Below the pieces are notes generated by a model, which did not search any database, was not told where the DNA came from, and saw only the letters and a list, made by a program, of their open reading frames with translations. Positions 34,153 to 42,610 of a stretch of 64,000 bases of DNA are shown here, in pieces. Source of the stretch: Chitinophagaceae bacterium (GTDB lineage Bacteria > Bacteroidota > Bacteroidia > Chitinophagales > Chitinophagaceae); contig JADBXR010000017.1 in NCBI GenBank assembly GCA_020403425.1, positions 169,010 through 233,009 on the forward strand, written 5' to 3'. A program made the position numbers and the translations under genes. Position 1 is the first letter of the stretch; the number at the start of each line of letters is the position of its first letter.

Positions 34153-35454
34153 ATGAAAAAAATTGCGGTTCTCCTCTTTCTGATCCCCGGCATCACAGGT
34201 TTTGCCCAGCAGAAGTTAAGCCTTACCGATGCCATCAATACTGCATTGCAAAACAGTTATGATATTCAGCTGGCTAAGAACAGTGTTGAGATCAGCAATA
34301 TCAATAACCATATTGGCGTGGCTGGCGGATTACCGGTGGTGAGCGCTACGGGTAACGATAATGAGCAGGTGACCAGCATCAACCAGAAATTTGCCGACGC
34401 CGCCCGTGATACCAAACGGAATAATGTAAGCTCTAACAACCTTACCGTAGGTTTGACCGGCAGTTTCCTGCTTTTCAACGGCTATCGGGTGGTGTCTACC
34501 AAAAAAAGACTGGAGGAGCTGCAGCAGCAGAACCAGCAATTGCTAAGCGTGCAGATACAGAATACCATTGCAGCAGTAACTACCAAGTATTTTGATGTTG
34601 TACGGCAGCAGAGTTATCTTAAAACCATCGCGCAGTCGATAGAAGTGTCTAAAAAGAGACTGGAGATCTTACAGGTGCGTAAGGAAGTGGGCATGTCGAA
34701 CAATGCTGATATCTTTCAGGCGCAGCTCGACCTGAATGCACTGGTGCAATCGCAGCAGGCGCAGGAACTGGTGATCGACCAGGCCAAAACAGATCTTCTG
34801 AACCTTATTTTCCTGAAACCGGATACCAGGATACTGATCAACGATACCATTGTTGTTGATAGAAAAGTGAATATTGACAGCGTGCGTAGTAACCTTGCCA
34901 AAAACCCGTTGCTTGCCGCTGCCGACAGGCAGATACGCATCAATGAACTGCTGGAAAAAGAGACCGCAGCATTGCGTTATCCAACCATCCGGGCCAATGC
35001 AGGATATAACCTTACCAGTAGTAAAAGTGCAGCGGGTTTTAGTCTGCTGAACCAGAGCTATGGTCCCTTCATCGGTATCAATGTGGCCATCCCCATCTAT
35101 AACGGCAGTATTAGTAAAAGACAACAAAAAGTAGCGGCGATCAATACCCGTAACGCTACGATCCAGCGTGACAATATCCTGCTGGACAATGAAACCGGTA
35201 TGATACGTACTTATCAGGCGTATACCAATTCACTGACACAGCTGGAGACCGCCTTAAAGAACTATGCCTTATCCACACAGCTGCTTGATCTGATCCTGCA
35301 GAAGTTCCAGCTGGGTCAGGCAACGATCATTGATGTAAAACAGGCACAACAGAGTTTTGAGAATGAAGGTTACCGTTTGGTGAATCTGAATTATGCCGCT
35401 AAAGTGGCCGAAATAGAACTGAAGCGCCTGGCCAGCCAGTTAGCTTTACCATAA
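34153..35454 (+). CDS. TolC-family outer membrane protein
   Basis: 433 residues from the ATG at 34153 (MKKIAVLLFLIPGITGFAQQ, a signal peptide). The mature chain has the two repeated coiled-coil halves of outer membrane efflux proteins (LSLTDAINTALQNSYDIQLA, and near the end TIIDVKQAQQSFENEGYRLV). No inner-membrane pump or adaptor gene is adjacent, so it is an orphan channel or works with a distant pump. Confidence 0.9.
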   Translation: MKKIAVLLFLIPGITGFAQQKLSLTDAINTALQNSYDIQLAKNSVEISNINNHIGVAGGLPVVSATGNDNEQVTSINQKFADAARDTKRNNVSSNNLTVGLTGSFLLFNGYRVVSTKKRLEELQQQNQQLLSVQIQNTIAAVTTKYFDVVRQQSYLKTIAQSIEVSKKRLEILQVRKEVGMSNNADIFQAQLDLNALVQSQQAQELVIDQAKTDLLNLIFLKPDTRILINDTIVVDRKVNIDSVRSNLAKNPLLAAADRQIRINELLEKETAALRYPTIRANAGYNLTSSKSAAGFSLLNQSYGPFIGINVAIPIYNGSISKRQQKVAAINTRNATIQRDNILLDNETGMIRTYQAYTNSLTQLETALKNYALSTQLLDLILQKFQLGQATIIDVKQAQQSFENEGYRLVNLNYAAKVAEIELKRLASQLALP

Positions 35455-35730
35455 TTCCCCCTCCCCCCCCTTTTTTATTGGAACGGATGATCATATTTCC
35501 GGTACGATTTGTGCTGTGATGTATTGACCAGATGGCAGACGTATCAGGGTCGCTTTGCGGATCTTTTATGGCCTGCCTGCCGGTTATCAGGGAGATTGCT
35601 GCAGGATATGGTGGTCATGGCCAGCGGTTTCCTATACGGAATATTGAGTGAGCTAGTGGCGAATGGTGGAAAGACAAATGAATTTTTACATTCATCATAA
35701 CCATATATACGCATTCAATTCTACCCTTCT

Positions 35731-38127
35731 ATGAAATATAAATCGGGATTGACCATTCTCTGCATGATGCTGTTCATGCAGGCGTTCTCGCAATTGCAAA
35801 ACCTGGACTCCCTGTTGGGTGAATATCGCCAGAAAGCCGCTCAGGAAAAGATCCATATCCACTTTGATAACAGCCGCTACCTGCCGGGTCAGACCATCTG
35901 GTACAAAGCATATCTGCTAAAGGGGGATATGCCTTCGGACCTTAGTAAAAATTTGTATCTGGATTGGTTTGATGGCAATGGTAAACTGCTGAGCCAGACC
36001 ATTGCCCCGGTGGCCAATGCGGTGTCGTTTGGCAATTATACGGTGCCAGAGACATTCAAGGGCAGTCATTTGCAGGTGTTGGCGTATACCCGCTGGATGC
36101 TGAATTTTGATTCGGTTTTCTTATTCCGGCATACAATACCTGTTACGAGTAGCCAGTTATCCGCATCAGCTGCCGGTGCCATCGTTCCGGAGACAACGCT
36201 GCAGTTCTTTCCGGAAGGCGGTGACCTGGTTGAGGATATTCCCTCTATACTTGCATTTAAAGCCATCAATTCCGAAGGGATGCCTGTTTCTGTAACGGGC
36301 ACCATCTTTACAAAAAACAAACAGCCGGTAAGCCAGTTTGCCACCACGCATAACGGAATGGGTAAGATCTCTTTCACAGCTTTACCCGGTGAAAGCTATA
36401 CGGCAGAGTGGGCGGATCCCCAGGGGAACACGCGAACAACAGTCTTGCCTACACCCCGGAACACAGGCCTGGTGATCACCCTGAGTGAGGCTGCTGACAA
36501 CCGTTTCTTCAGTATCCAGCGAAAGGCTGACTCGGAGGAGCGGTTTAAAAAAGTAAGTGTGGTGGCTACCCTGAATGAGCAGTTGTTATTCAGGGCCAAT
36601 GCCAATCTTATGGATAAGACAAAGATCACGGCATCCATGCCGGTAGCGGATTTCCCGTCGGGTGTTGTACGGTTAACGGTGTTTGATGTTAATCGCCAGC
36701 CCGTGGCCGAGCGGATCTTTTTTGTGAACAATGAGGAGTACAGGCTTATTCCAGAACTCATCACAGATACGCTGAATCTTGAGAAGCGGGGTAAAAATGT
36801 ATATCAGCTCAGCTTATCCGATACGGTCCCTGCAACCCTTTCCGTATCTGTTACGGATGGCCAGGACCTACACGATACCTCAAGGAATATCTTTTCCCAA
36901 TTCCTGTTATCGTCTGAGATAAAGGGTCATGTACACCAGCCCGCCTATTATTTTTCTTCCAATACAGGAACCGTATTGCAGGACCTTGACCTCGTAATGC
37001 TCACCAACGGCTGGCGGCGTTTTTCGTGGGAGCATGTACTTACCGGTACTGCACCCCTGTTCCGGTACTCGCGCGATACCGGATATCTCTCCATTGCCGG
37101 CAAGATCGATAACCTGAGTGATGCCAGGATCAAAAGGGCCGAAACACTGAATCTGGTACTGATGGCAAAGGACTCCACCAAACAGTTCATCTTTACGCCA
37201 CTCCAGCCCGATGGTAGTTTCCGTGAAGATGATCTGGTATTGTTCGATACCACCAAAGTGTTCTACCAGCTGAACAAGACCTTCATACCTGCCAGAAGCC
37301 GTGTGAACATAAGGAACACATTTTTACCTTTTGATAGCTTACGGACAATACGGTCGCTGCAGAAATACTTGCCGGATACCACTGGCATGGCACGGATCAA
37401 AGCTATTCTGGCAGAACAGAAAAGGGTGGAGGAACTGATGAAACAGGCTTCGCTGAAAGAAGTGATCGTAAGGACCAAGGTAAAGACACGACTGCAGGAG
37501 ATGGATGAGAAGTATACGCGGAGCGGTTTGTTCCAGGGAGGACAGTCACGCGATTTCAATATCGTAGATGATCAGACAGCTTTTGCATCACCTTCTGCTT
37601 TTGCTTATCTGCAATCGAGGGTGGCCGGCCTTCAGATCAATGATGCTTATTCAACAAATCCATCTGCGACCTGGAGAAGGCAGTCAGTATCTTATTTCCT
37701 TGATGAAATACCAACGGATGCATCTATGCTGGCCAGCATCTCCATGTCGAATATCGCCTATATCAAAGTGTTCGATCCGCCGTTCTTTGGCGCTACCGGT
37801 GGTGGGGCAGGCGGTGCTATTGCCGTTTACACGCGTAAAGGAGATGATACCAAGACCATGTTTGTAGGAATGGACTATACGCTGCTTCCGGGGTATACAC
37901 CCATCAGGGAGTTTTATGCACCGAACTACGCAGAGAAACAGATCAATTTCACCCGGACGGACCTGCGCAGGACCTTACACTGGATCCCTAACCTATTGTA
38001 TGATGGGAAAGGGAAACCACTGACATTCTCCTTTTATAATAATGATATCAGTAAAAACCTTCAGGTAGTGGTGCAGGGGATCACCCAGGAGGGGAAATTG
38101 ATTTATCTCAGTAAATTGCTGCAATAA
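35731..38127 (+). CDS. Exported MG2-like protein with a TonB-receptor plug domain and no barrel
   Basis: 798 residues with a signal peptide. Residues of about 35-130 resemble an alpha-2-macroglobulin MG2 domain (KIHIHFDNSRYLPGQTIWYK). Several beta domains follow. Residues of about 610-715 are a TonB-receptor plug (FAYLQSRVAGLQIND, YFLDEIPTDASML, AIAVYTRKGDD). The chain ends about 85 residues later, leaving no room for a beta barrel of 22 strands. Such proteins recur in Bacteroidota; their role is unknown. Confidence 0.82.
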   Translation: MKYKSGLTILCMMLFMQAFSQLQNLDSLLGEYRQKAAQEKIHIHFDNSRYLPGQTIWYKAYLLKGDMPSDLSKNLYLDWFDGNGKLLSQTIAPVANAVSFGNYTVPETFKGSHLQVLAYTRWMLNFDSVFLFRHTIPVTSSQLSASAAGAIVPETTLQFFPEGGDLVEDIPSILAFKAINSEGMPVSVTGTIFTKNKQPVSQFATTHNGMGKISFTALPGESYTAEWADPQGNTRTTVLPTPRNTGLVITLSEAADNRFFSIQRKADSEERFKKVSVVATLNEQLLFRANANLMDKTKITASMPVADFPSGVVRLTVFDVNRQPVAERIFFVNNEEYRLIPELITDTLNLEKRGKNVYQLSLSDTVPATLSVSVTDGQDLHDTSRNIFSQFLLSSEIKGHVHQPAYYFSSNTGTVLQDLDLVMLTNGWRRFSWEHVLTGTAPLFRYSRDTGYLSIAGKIDNLSDARIKRAETLNLVLMAKDSTKQFIFTPLQPDGSFREDDLVLFDTTKVFYQLNKTFIPARSRVNIRNTFLPFDSLRTIRSLQKYLPDTTGMARIKAILAEQKRVEELMKQASLKEVIVRTKVKTRLQEMDEKYTRSGLFQGGQSRDFNIVDDQTAFASPSAFAYLQSRVAGLQINDAYSTNPSATWRRQSVSYFLDEIPTDASMLASISMSNIAYIKVFDPPFFGATGGGAGGAIAVYTRKGDDTKTMFVGMDYTLLPGYTPIREFYAPNYAEKQINFTRTDLRRTLHWIPNLLYDGKGKPLTFSFYNNDISKNLQVVVQGITQEGKLIYLSKLLQ

Positions 38128-38137
38128 TTCCGTGTTC

Positions 38138-39286
38138 ATGACCCCGATGATTACATCCAAACTGCCAACGGTAGGTACGACCATTTTTACTGTAATGAGC
38201 CAGCTGGCAACCGAACAGGGCGCAGTGAACCTCGGACAGGGTTTCCCGGATTTTCCAATGAGTGAGGCACTCACTTCGCTGGTAGATGCTGCTATGAAGA
38301 ATGGTTGGAACCAGTACACGCACATGAACGGCCTTCCGCTGCTGCGTCAGCGACTGGCAGAAAAAGCAGGGGAGTTGTATGGAGCTGCGGTCGATCCTGA
38401 AACACAGATCACTGTAACGCCGGGAGGTACCTATGCCATTTACACTGCCCTGACCACTGTTCTGCGCCCGGGTGATGAAGTGATCGTTTTTGAGCCCGCT
38501 TACGATAGTTATATACCCAATATCGAGATCAATGGAGGAGTACCTGTATTGATCTCGCTGCAATATCCCGATTATTCCATTCCCTGGGCGGAAGTGCGTG
38601 CCCGGATCACCCCGCGCACACGTATGATCATGATCAATACGCCCCATAATCCAACGGGCAGTGTATTATCGGAAGCAGACATCGCCGAGTTGAGAAGTAT
38701 CGTTCAAGATACCGGTATCCTCATTCTAAGCGATGAGGTATATGAACACCTGATCTTTGATGGCATCGCCCACCAGAGCATGTTGCGTTACCCTGACCTG
38801 CTGGAGCGAAGTTTTGTTTGTTATTCTTTTGGCAAAACCTATCATTGTACGGGATGGAAGCTGGGTTACTGTATCAGTTCTCCCACGCTGATGAAGGAAT
38901 TCCGAAAAGTACACCAGTTCAACTGCTTTTCATGCGACACTCCGAAACAGGTGGCTATTGCCGAATACATCAGTAACAAAGAAGCCTATCTGGGTCTGCC
39001 TGCTTTTCTGCAGCAGAAACGTGATTTTTTCCGTGAACTGATGAAAGCCACCCCCTTCCGGTGTATCCCTTCGCATGGAAGTTATTTCGAGTGTTATAGT
39101 TATGGGCATTTCAGTGATGAAGCTGATAAGGATCTTGCGATCCGTCTGACCAAGGAATATGGCATTGCCACTATTCCGATGTCTGCTTTTTACAAACACG
39201 GGGAAGACAATAAAGTGCTGCGTTTCTGTTTTGCCAAAAAAGAGGAAACGCTGAAAAAGGCAGTAGAGAAACTGTCGGGTTTATAA
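38138..39286 (+). CDS. Class I/II PLP-dependent aminotransferase, YbdL/methionine aminotransferase-like
   Basis: 382 residues from the ATG at 38138; ATG 38147 and GTG 38132 are also in frame. Fold type I motifs: INLGQGFPDFPM-like VNLGQGFPDF, NTPHNPTG, DEVYEHLIFDG, and the PLP Lys in SFGKTYHCTGWKLGY. The FGKTYHCTGWK form is typical of YbdL and kynurenine aminotransferase-like enzymes that act on methionine or aromatic amino acids. It begins 10 bases after the previous stop. Exact substrate unproven. Confidence 0.9.
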   Translation: MTPMITSKLPTVGTTIFTVMSQLATEQGAVNLGQGFPDFPMSEALTSLVDAAMKNGWNQYTHMNGLPLLRQRLAEKAGELYGAAVDPETQITVTPGGTYAIYTALTTVLRPGDEVIVFEPAYDSYIPNIEINGGVPVLISLQYPDYSIPWAEVRARITPRTRMIMINTPHNPTGSVLSEADIAELRSIVQDTGILILSDEVYEHLIFDGIAHQSMLRYPDLLERSFVCYSFGKTYHCTGWKLGYCISSPTLMKEFRKVHQFNCFSCDTPKQVAIAEYISNKEAYLGLPAFLQQKRDFFRELMKATPFRCIPSHGSYFECYSYGHFSDEADKDLAIRLTKEYGIATIPMSAFYKHGEDNKVLRFCFAKKEETLKKAVEKLSGL

Positions 39287-39287
39287 T

Positions 39288-39315
39288 AGCCTGAGAACAG
39301 CTGTTCTTACAGGCT
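39288..39315. terminator. Shared hairpin between convergent aminotransferase and DUF5916 genes
   Basis: AGCCTG (39288-39293) pairs with CAGGCT (39310-39315), enclosing the perfect 12-base palindrome GAACAGCTGTTC (39295-39306). It overlaps the DUF5916 stop codon. There is no long T run. Confidence 0.45.
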
Positions 39316-41478
39316 CCACCAGTAATTGAACTTCAGTACCAGTGCCCGGTTCTTTACGGAGAATGGGGTGGGGAAGTAGTTGTCCGTGTATACGATGAAC
39401 AGATCTGATGCAGGTTTGTATCGCCACTGCAATCGTGCATTCACATTGATATTCTTTTGCTGTTCGTTGTACTGCACATATGTGGTGATGAACAGTTTGT
39501 TCGTCATGGTCAGGTCTATTTTGGGACCGATCAGGAAAAAGGAGACATCGCCCCAGGGCTTGGGTAATTTGAGCTGGTTATAGCTGGTGCTCAGTGCCAG
39601 GCTCAGGTAAGGCTGGAAACGGTAGCCTATATCAGATAACCAATAGAATCGTGTTCCGTCTGCGTAGTATCCGCCATATCGTACGGAAGCGGAGTAGGTG
39701 AATAATTTCTGCGGTTGCGATACAATATCGATACCATAGGTGTTGGCGGAATGACGTGAACCCTTTGCCAGTGAGTCCTTCCCCGTATTGGTAGGGTCAA
39801 AGGGATTGAGCAACTCGATGAAGTCCCGCTGGAAAGAACCGGTGAACGTAATACGGTTACGCATGGTTACGAGATAGGAAACATTGAACCAATCGTCCGT
39901 TCTCCGCATTTTCTCATCAAAGTACATGGCCGCACTGAATTGTGGCCCATGACTCAGCACTGTACCCGTTTTGGGAAAATAGTTCCGGGTGATGGCAGGA
40001 TTGAATTTGATATAGCCCTGCCTGGGTACATAGCCCGCTTCTGCTGTATAGTTCTTGCCAACATATTCGTGCTGCCAGCTGATATTCCAGATACGGCTGT
40101 TGTAGGTAATGCTTCCGCTATGCACCCAATCACTTCCGGTTTTGCCCGGAGTGAATGATTTGAGAAACATGCCTTTTCCTGTCCATACATTATTGGAAGA
40201 TGCCAGGTTATATTCAAAACCCAGGTTCCGGTTGTATTTGCTGTACTGTGGTTTGGTGAGATCGGTACCCGGAGTATAATTCAGCGATGTTTTGTCTATA
40301 TAGAGGAAACCTACGGAGGAGCGTTTAAAAATTTTGCGCTGCAGCGAAACCACGGCAAAATTCTGAGCGGGCAGACCACGTTCCTCCACTTTTTCTGTCT
40401 GGATGTTCATGGCCCCTATGCGCCAGTTCTTATCCAGCTTGCCACTAAGGCGTGCACCAAAACTGATCGGTACGCCCAGTCCGATCCGTCTTGAGAAAAA
40501 GGGACGGATATTGGTATTACCGAAATTGCCGAAGATATCGTTGTTCTCCAGAAAGAACTGTCTTCTTTCGGGGAAGAACAATTCGAAACGATCCAGGTTG
40601 GTTACCTGCTTATCTACTTCTACCTGCGAAAAATCAGGATGAAAGGTGAGGTCAAGGTTCAGTGATGAGGTCACCGAGATCTTGGCGTCCAGGCCGATAT
40701 CGGATCTGTATTGTGAAGGCGTCTTGTTCACATAGTCTTTCGATACACCTGTAAGCACATAAGGTATCACAGAAACATTGGGGCCTTGTACGGGGGGAGC
40801 TTCATCCCATACCAGTACGCCTGTGTAGGCCAATGATGCAGTAGGGAACTGCCTGGGTACAGGTGCCCAGCTCGATTTTTCGGTGGTCTTAAGGTCGTTC
40901 CTGCTGAAATTAACGCCCCATTCTTTGATGCCTTTCTTGTAGCGGATGGTCTTAAAGGGGATGGCAGCTTCAAATACCCAGCGGTCAGCATGGTCGGTGA
41001 CCGCTGATGTCCATTTGTTGTCCCAGTTAAGATCGGCCTTACCGCCTTCATATAAAGTGGCATCCCATTGCGCACCTGCAGCATTGGCACCGAAAGTGAA
41101 ACCATTGGTCTGATCTTCGAAGGTGTCAATGAAAAAGATGAAATTGTCGTTCTTCACAAAATTGAAATCCCGCCTCAGTGACTCCACCATGTTCACACCT
41201 GTTATCTTTTTGTAACAGATGGCAATGATGTAGAGGTTCTGGTCATCGTAGCACATCCGCACATCGGTGGGTACCTGGGCCATGCTGGTATCCATAGGAA
41301 GCACCATGTAAAATTTATCGGCCCGCTCTGCTTTTTCCCAGGCGGGGTCGTTCACAGATCCGTCAACCTGTACGGGCGTGAATGTACGATGTATATTCAG
41401 CCGGAAAGCGGCATTTTTCTTCTGGGCGGCAATGGTCATTGATGACAGCAGACCAATGACAAGACAAATTTTTTTCAA
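39307..41478 (-). CDS. DUF5916 outer-membrane protein with N-terminal CBM9-like domain
   Basis: 723 residues if started at the TTG at 41478, which opens directly on a signal peptide (LKKICLVIGLLSSMTIAAQ) with AAGGA upstream; an ATG at 41562 would bury it. Residues of about 25-200 resemble the carbohydrate-binding module 9 fold (TPVQVDGSVNDPAWEKAERA, FIFFIDTFEDQTNGF). The rest is DUF5916 with many amphipathic beta strands and a C-terminal aromatic end (LKFNYWWSL), suggesting an outer-membrane barrel. Function unknown. Confidence 0.85.
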   Translation of the reverse strand: MKKICLVIGLLSSMTIAAQKKNAAFRLNIHRTFTPVQVDGSVNDPAWEKAERADKFYMVLPMDTSMAQVPTDVRMCYDDQNLYIIAICYKKITGVNMVESLRRDFNFVKNDNFIFFIDTFEDQTNGFTFGANAAGAQWDATLYEGGKADLNWDNKWTSAVTDHADRWVFEAAIPFKTIRYKKGIKEWGVNFSRNDLKTTEKSSWAPVPRQFPTASLAYTGVLVWDEAPPVQGPNVSVIPYVLTGVSKDYVNKTPSQYRSDIGLDAKISVTSSLNLDLTFHPDFSQVEVDKQVTNLDRFELFFPERRQFFLENNDIFGNFGNTNIRPFFSRRIGLGVPISFGARLSGKLDKNWRIGAMNIQTEKVEERGLPAQNFAVVSLQRKIFKRSSVGFLYIDKTSLNYTPGTDLTKPQYSKYNRNLGFEYNLASSNNVWTGKGMFLKSFTPGKTGSDWVHSGSITYNSRIWNISWQHEYVGKNYTAEAGYVPRQGYIKFNPAITRNYFPKTGTVLSHGPQFSAAMYFDEKMRRTDDWFNVSYLVTMRNRITFTGSFQRDFIELLNPFDPTNTGKDSLAKGSRHSANTYGIDIVSQPQKLFTYSASVRYGGYYADGTRFYWLSDIGYRFQPYLSLALSTSYNQLKLPKPWGDVSFFLIGPKIDLTMTNKLFITTYVQYNEQQKNINVNARLQWRYKPASDLFIVYTDNYFPTPFSVKNRALVLKFNYWWSL

Positions 41479-41634
41479 TGCAGTGATTTTCCTTGGGGGT
41501 ATGATACCGTAATATAAATGATGTTTCTGTTGCGAGGTAGCAGAAAACCGGTAAATCCCCAAAAAGAAAACCGGAGATAGGCAGAATATTCAAAATCTGC
41601 AAATCTCCGGCTAAAAAAGTATCAGTAAGATCGG

Positions 41635-42429
41635 TTACCAACCGTCGCCATCCAGCATATTACCAATGCCGCCAAGGATGCTTCCTTCTTCTTTACGGCT
41701 GGTGGTTCCATAACGAAGGATCCTGCCGGCAAGCCTGCTGATAGGTAATGTCTGTATCCAAACGGTACCTGATCCGCGCAGCGTGGCAAAGAAAAGTCCT
41801 TCTCCGCCAAAGATCGTGTTCTTGATGCCGCCTACGAACTGGATATCGTAATCAATGCCATTGGTAAAGCCCACGATACATCCGGTATCTATGCGCAGGG
41901 TTTCGCCAGGGATCACGCGACGTTCTACCACGTGTCCGCAGGCGTGCAGGAATGCCATTCCATCTCCTTCCAGTTTCTCCATGATAAAACCTTCTCCGCC
42001 GAATAGGCCTGTGCCCAGTTTGCGCTGGAATTCGATACCGATACTCACGCCTTTGGCGGCACATAAAAATGCATCTTTCTGGCATACCACACGGTTGCCA
42101 TACCGTGCCAGATCTAATGGAATGATCTTGCCCGGATAGGGAGAGGCAAAACTAACTGTCCTTTTGCCATTGCCTACATTGGTGAAAGCGGTCATGAACA
42201 GGTTCTCTCCCACGAGCACCCGTTTGCCTGCGTTTAAGAGTTTGCCGAACAGACCGCCTTTCTGTTGCTGGCTGCCGTCGCCAAAGAGTGTTTCCATCTG
42301 GATATTATCATCCATCATCATAAAGGCACCCGGCTCTGCAATGGCGGTTTCGTTGGGATCCAATTCTACTTCTACATACTGCATTTCCTCGCCATGAATG
42401 CGGTAGTCTATTTCGTGATTTTCGATCAT
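41635..42429 (-). CDS. AIM24/TIGR00266-family protein
   Basis: 264 residues. It begins HEIDYRIHGEEMQYVEVELDP and has the glycine-rich beta repeats of the family (GALFGGEGFIMEKLEGDG-like GTGLFGGEGFIMEKLEG, GLFFATLRGSGTVWIQTLP). The trimeric beta-prism fold is shared with mitochondrial AIM24; bacterial function is unknown. A single leftward gene with no evident operon partners. Confidence 0.88.
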   Translation of the reverse strand: MIENHEIDYRIHGEEMQYVEVELDPNETAIAEPGAFMMMDDNIQMETLFGDGSQQQKGGLFGKLLNAGKRVLVGENLFMTAFTNVGNGKRTVSFASPYPGKIIPLDLARYGNRVVCQKDAFLCAAKGVSIGIEFQRKLGTGLFGGEGFIMEKLEGDGMAFLHACGHVVERRVIPGETLRIDTGCIVGFTNGIDYDIQFVGGIKNTIFGGEGLFFATLRGSGTVWIQTLPISRLAGRILRYGTTSRKEEGSILGGIGNMLDGDGW

Positions 42430-42552
42430 TGTTTTTGTTTTTATGAAAATAAGAAAGGGTTTTTTAGTGTAAAAATCTTTTCGGGATGAGTGTTACAGAT
42501 TGAAGGATAAGTGGATCGGATAAGCCTTCGATCGATCCGCGCATTTCCAAAC

Positions 42553-42580
42553 AAGACCGCCCCCGGAAACGGGGGCGGTC
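42553..42580 (-). terminator. Intrinsic terminator of the efflux operon
   Basis: GACCGCCCCC (42555-42564) and GGGGGCGGTC (42571-42580) form a perfect 10-pair stem. Read leftward it is followed by TTGTTTG, so it ends the tetR-tolC-MFP-RND transcript. Confidence 0.75.
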
Positions 42581-42610
42581 TGATTATTCAACCAAAACTC
42601 AACTGTCTTT

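Noticed and set aside
35509..35700. Rightward frame of 63 codons before the MG2/plug gene
   Set aside because: No domain or signal peptide; the gap otherwise shows nothing I can support.
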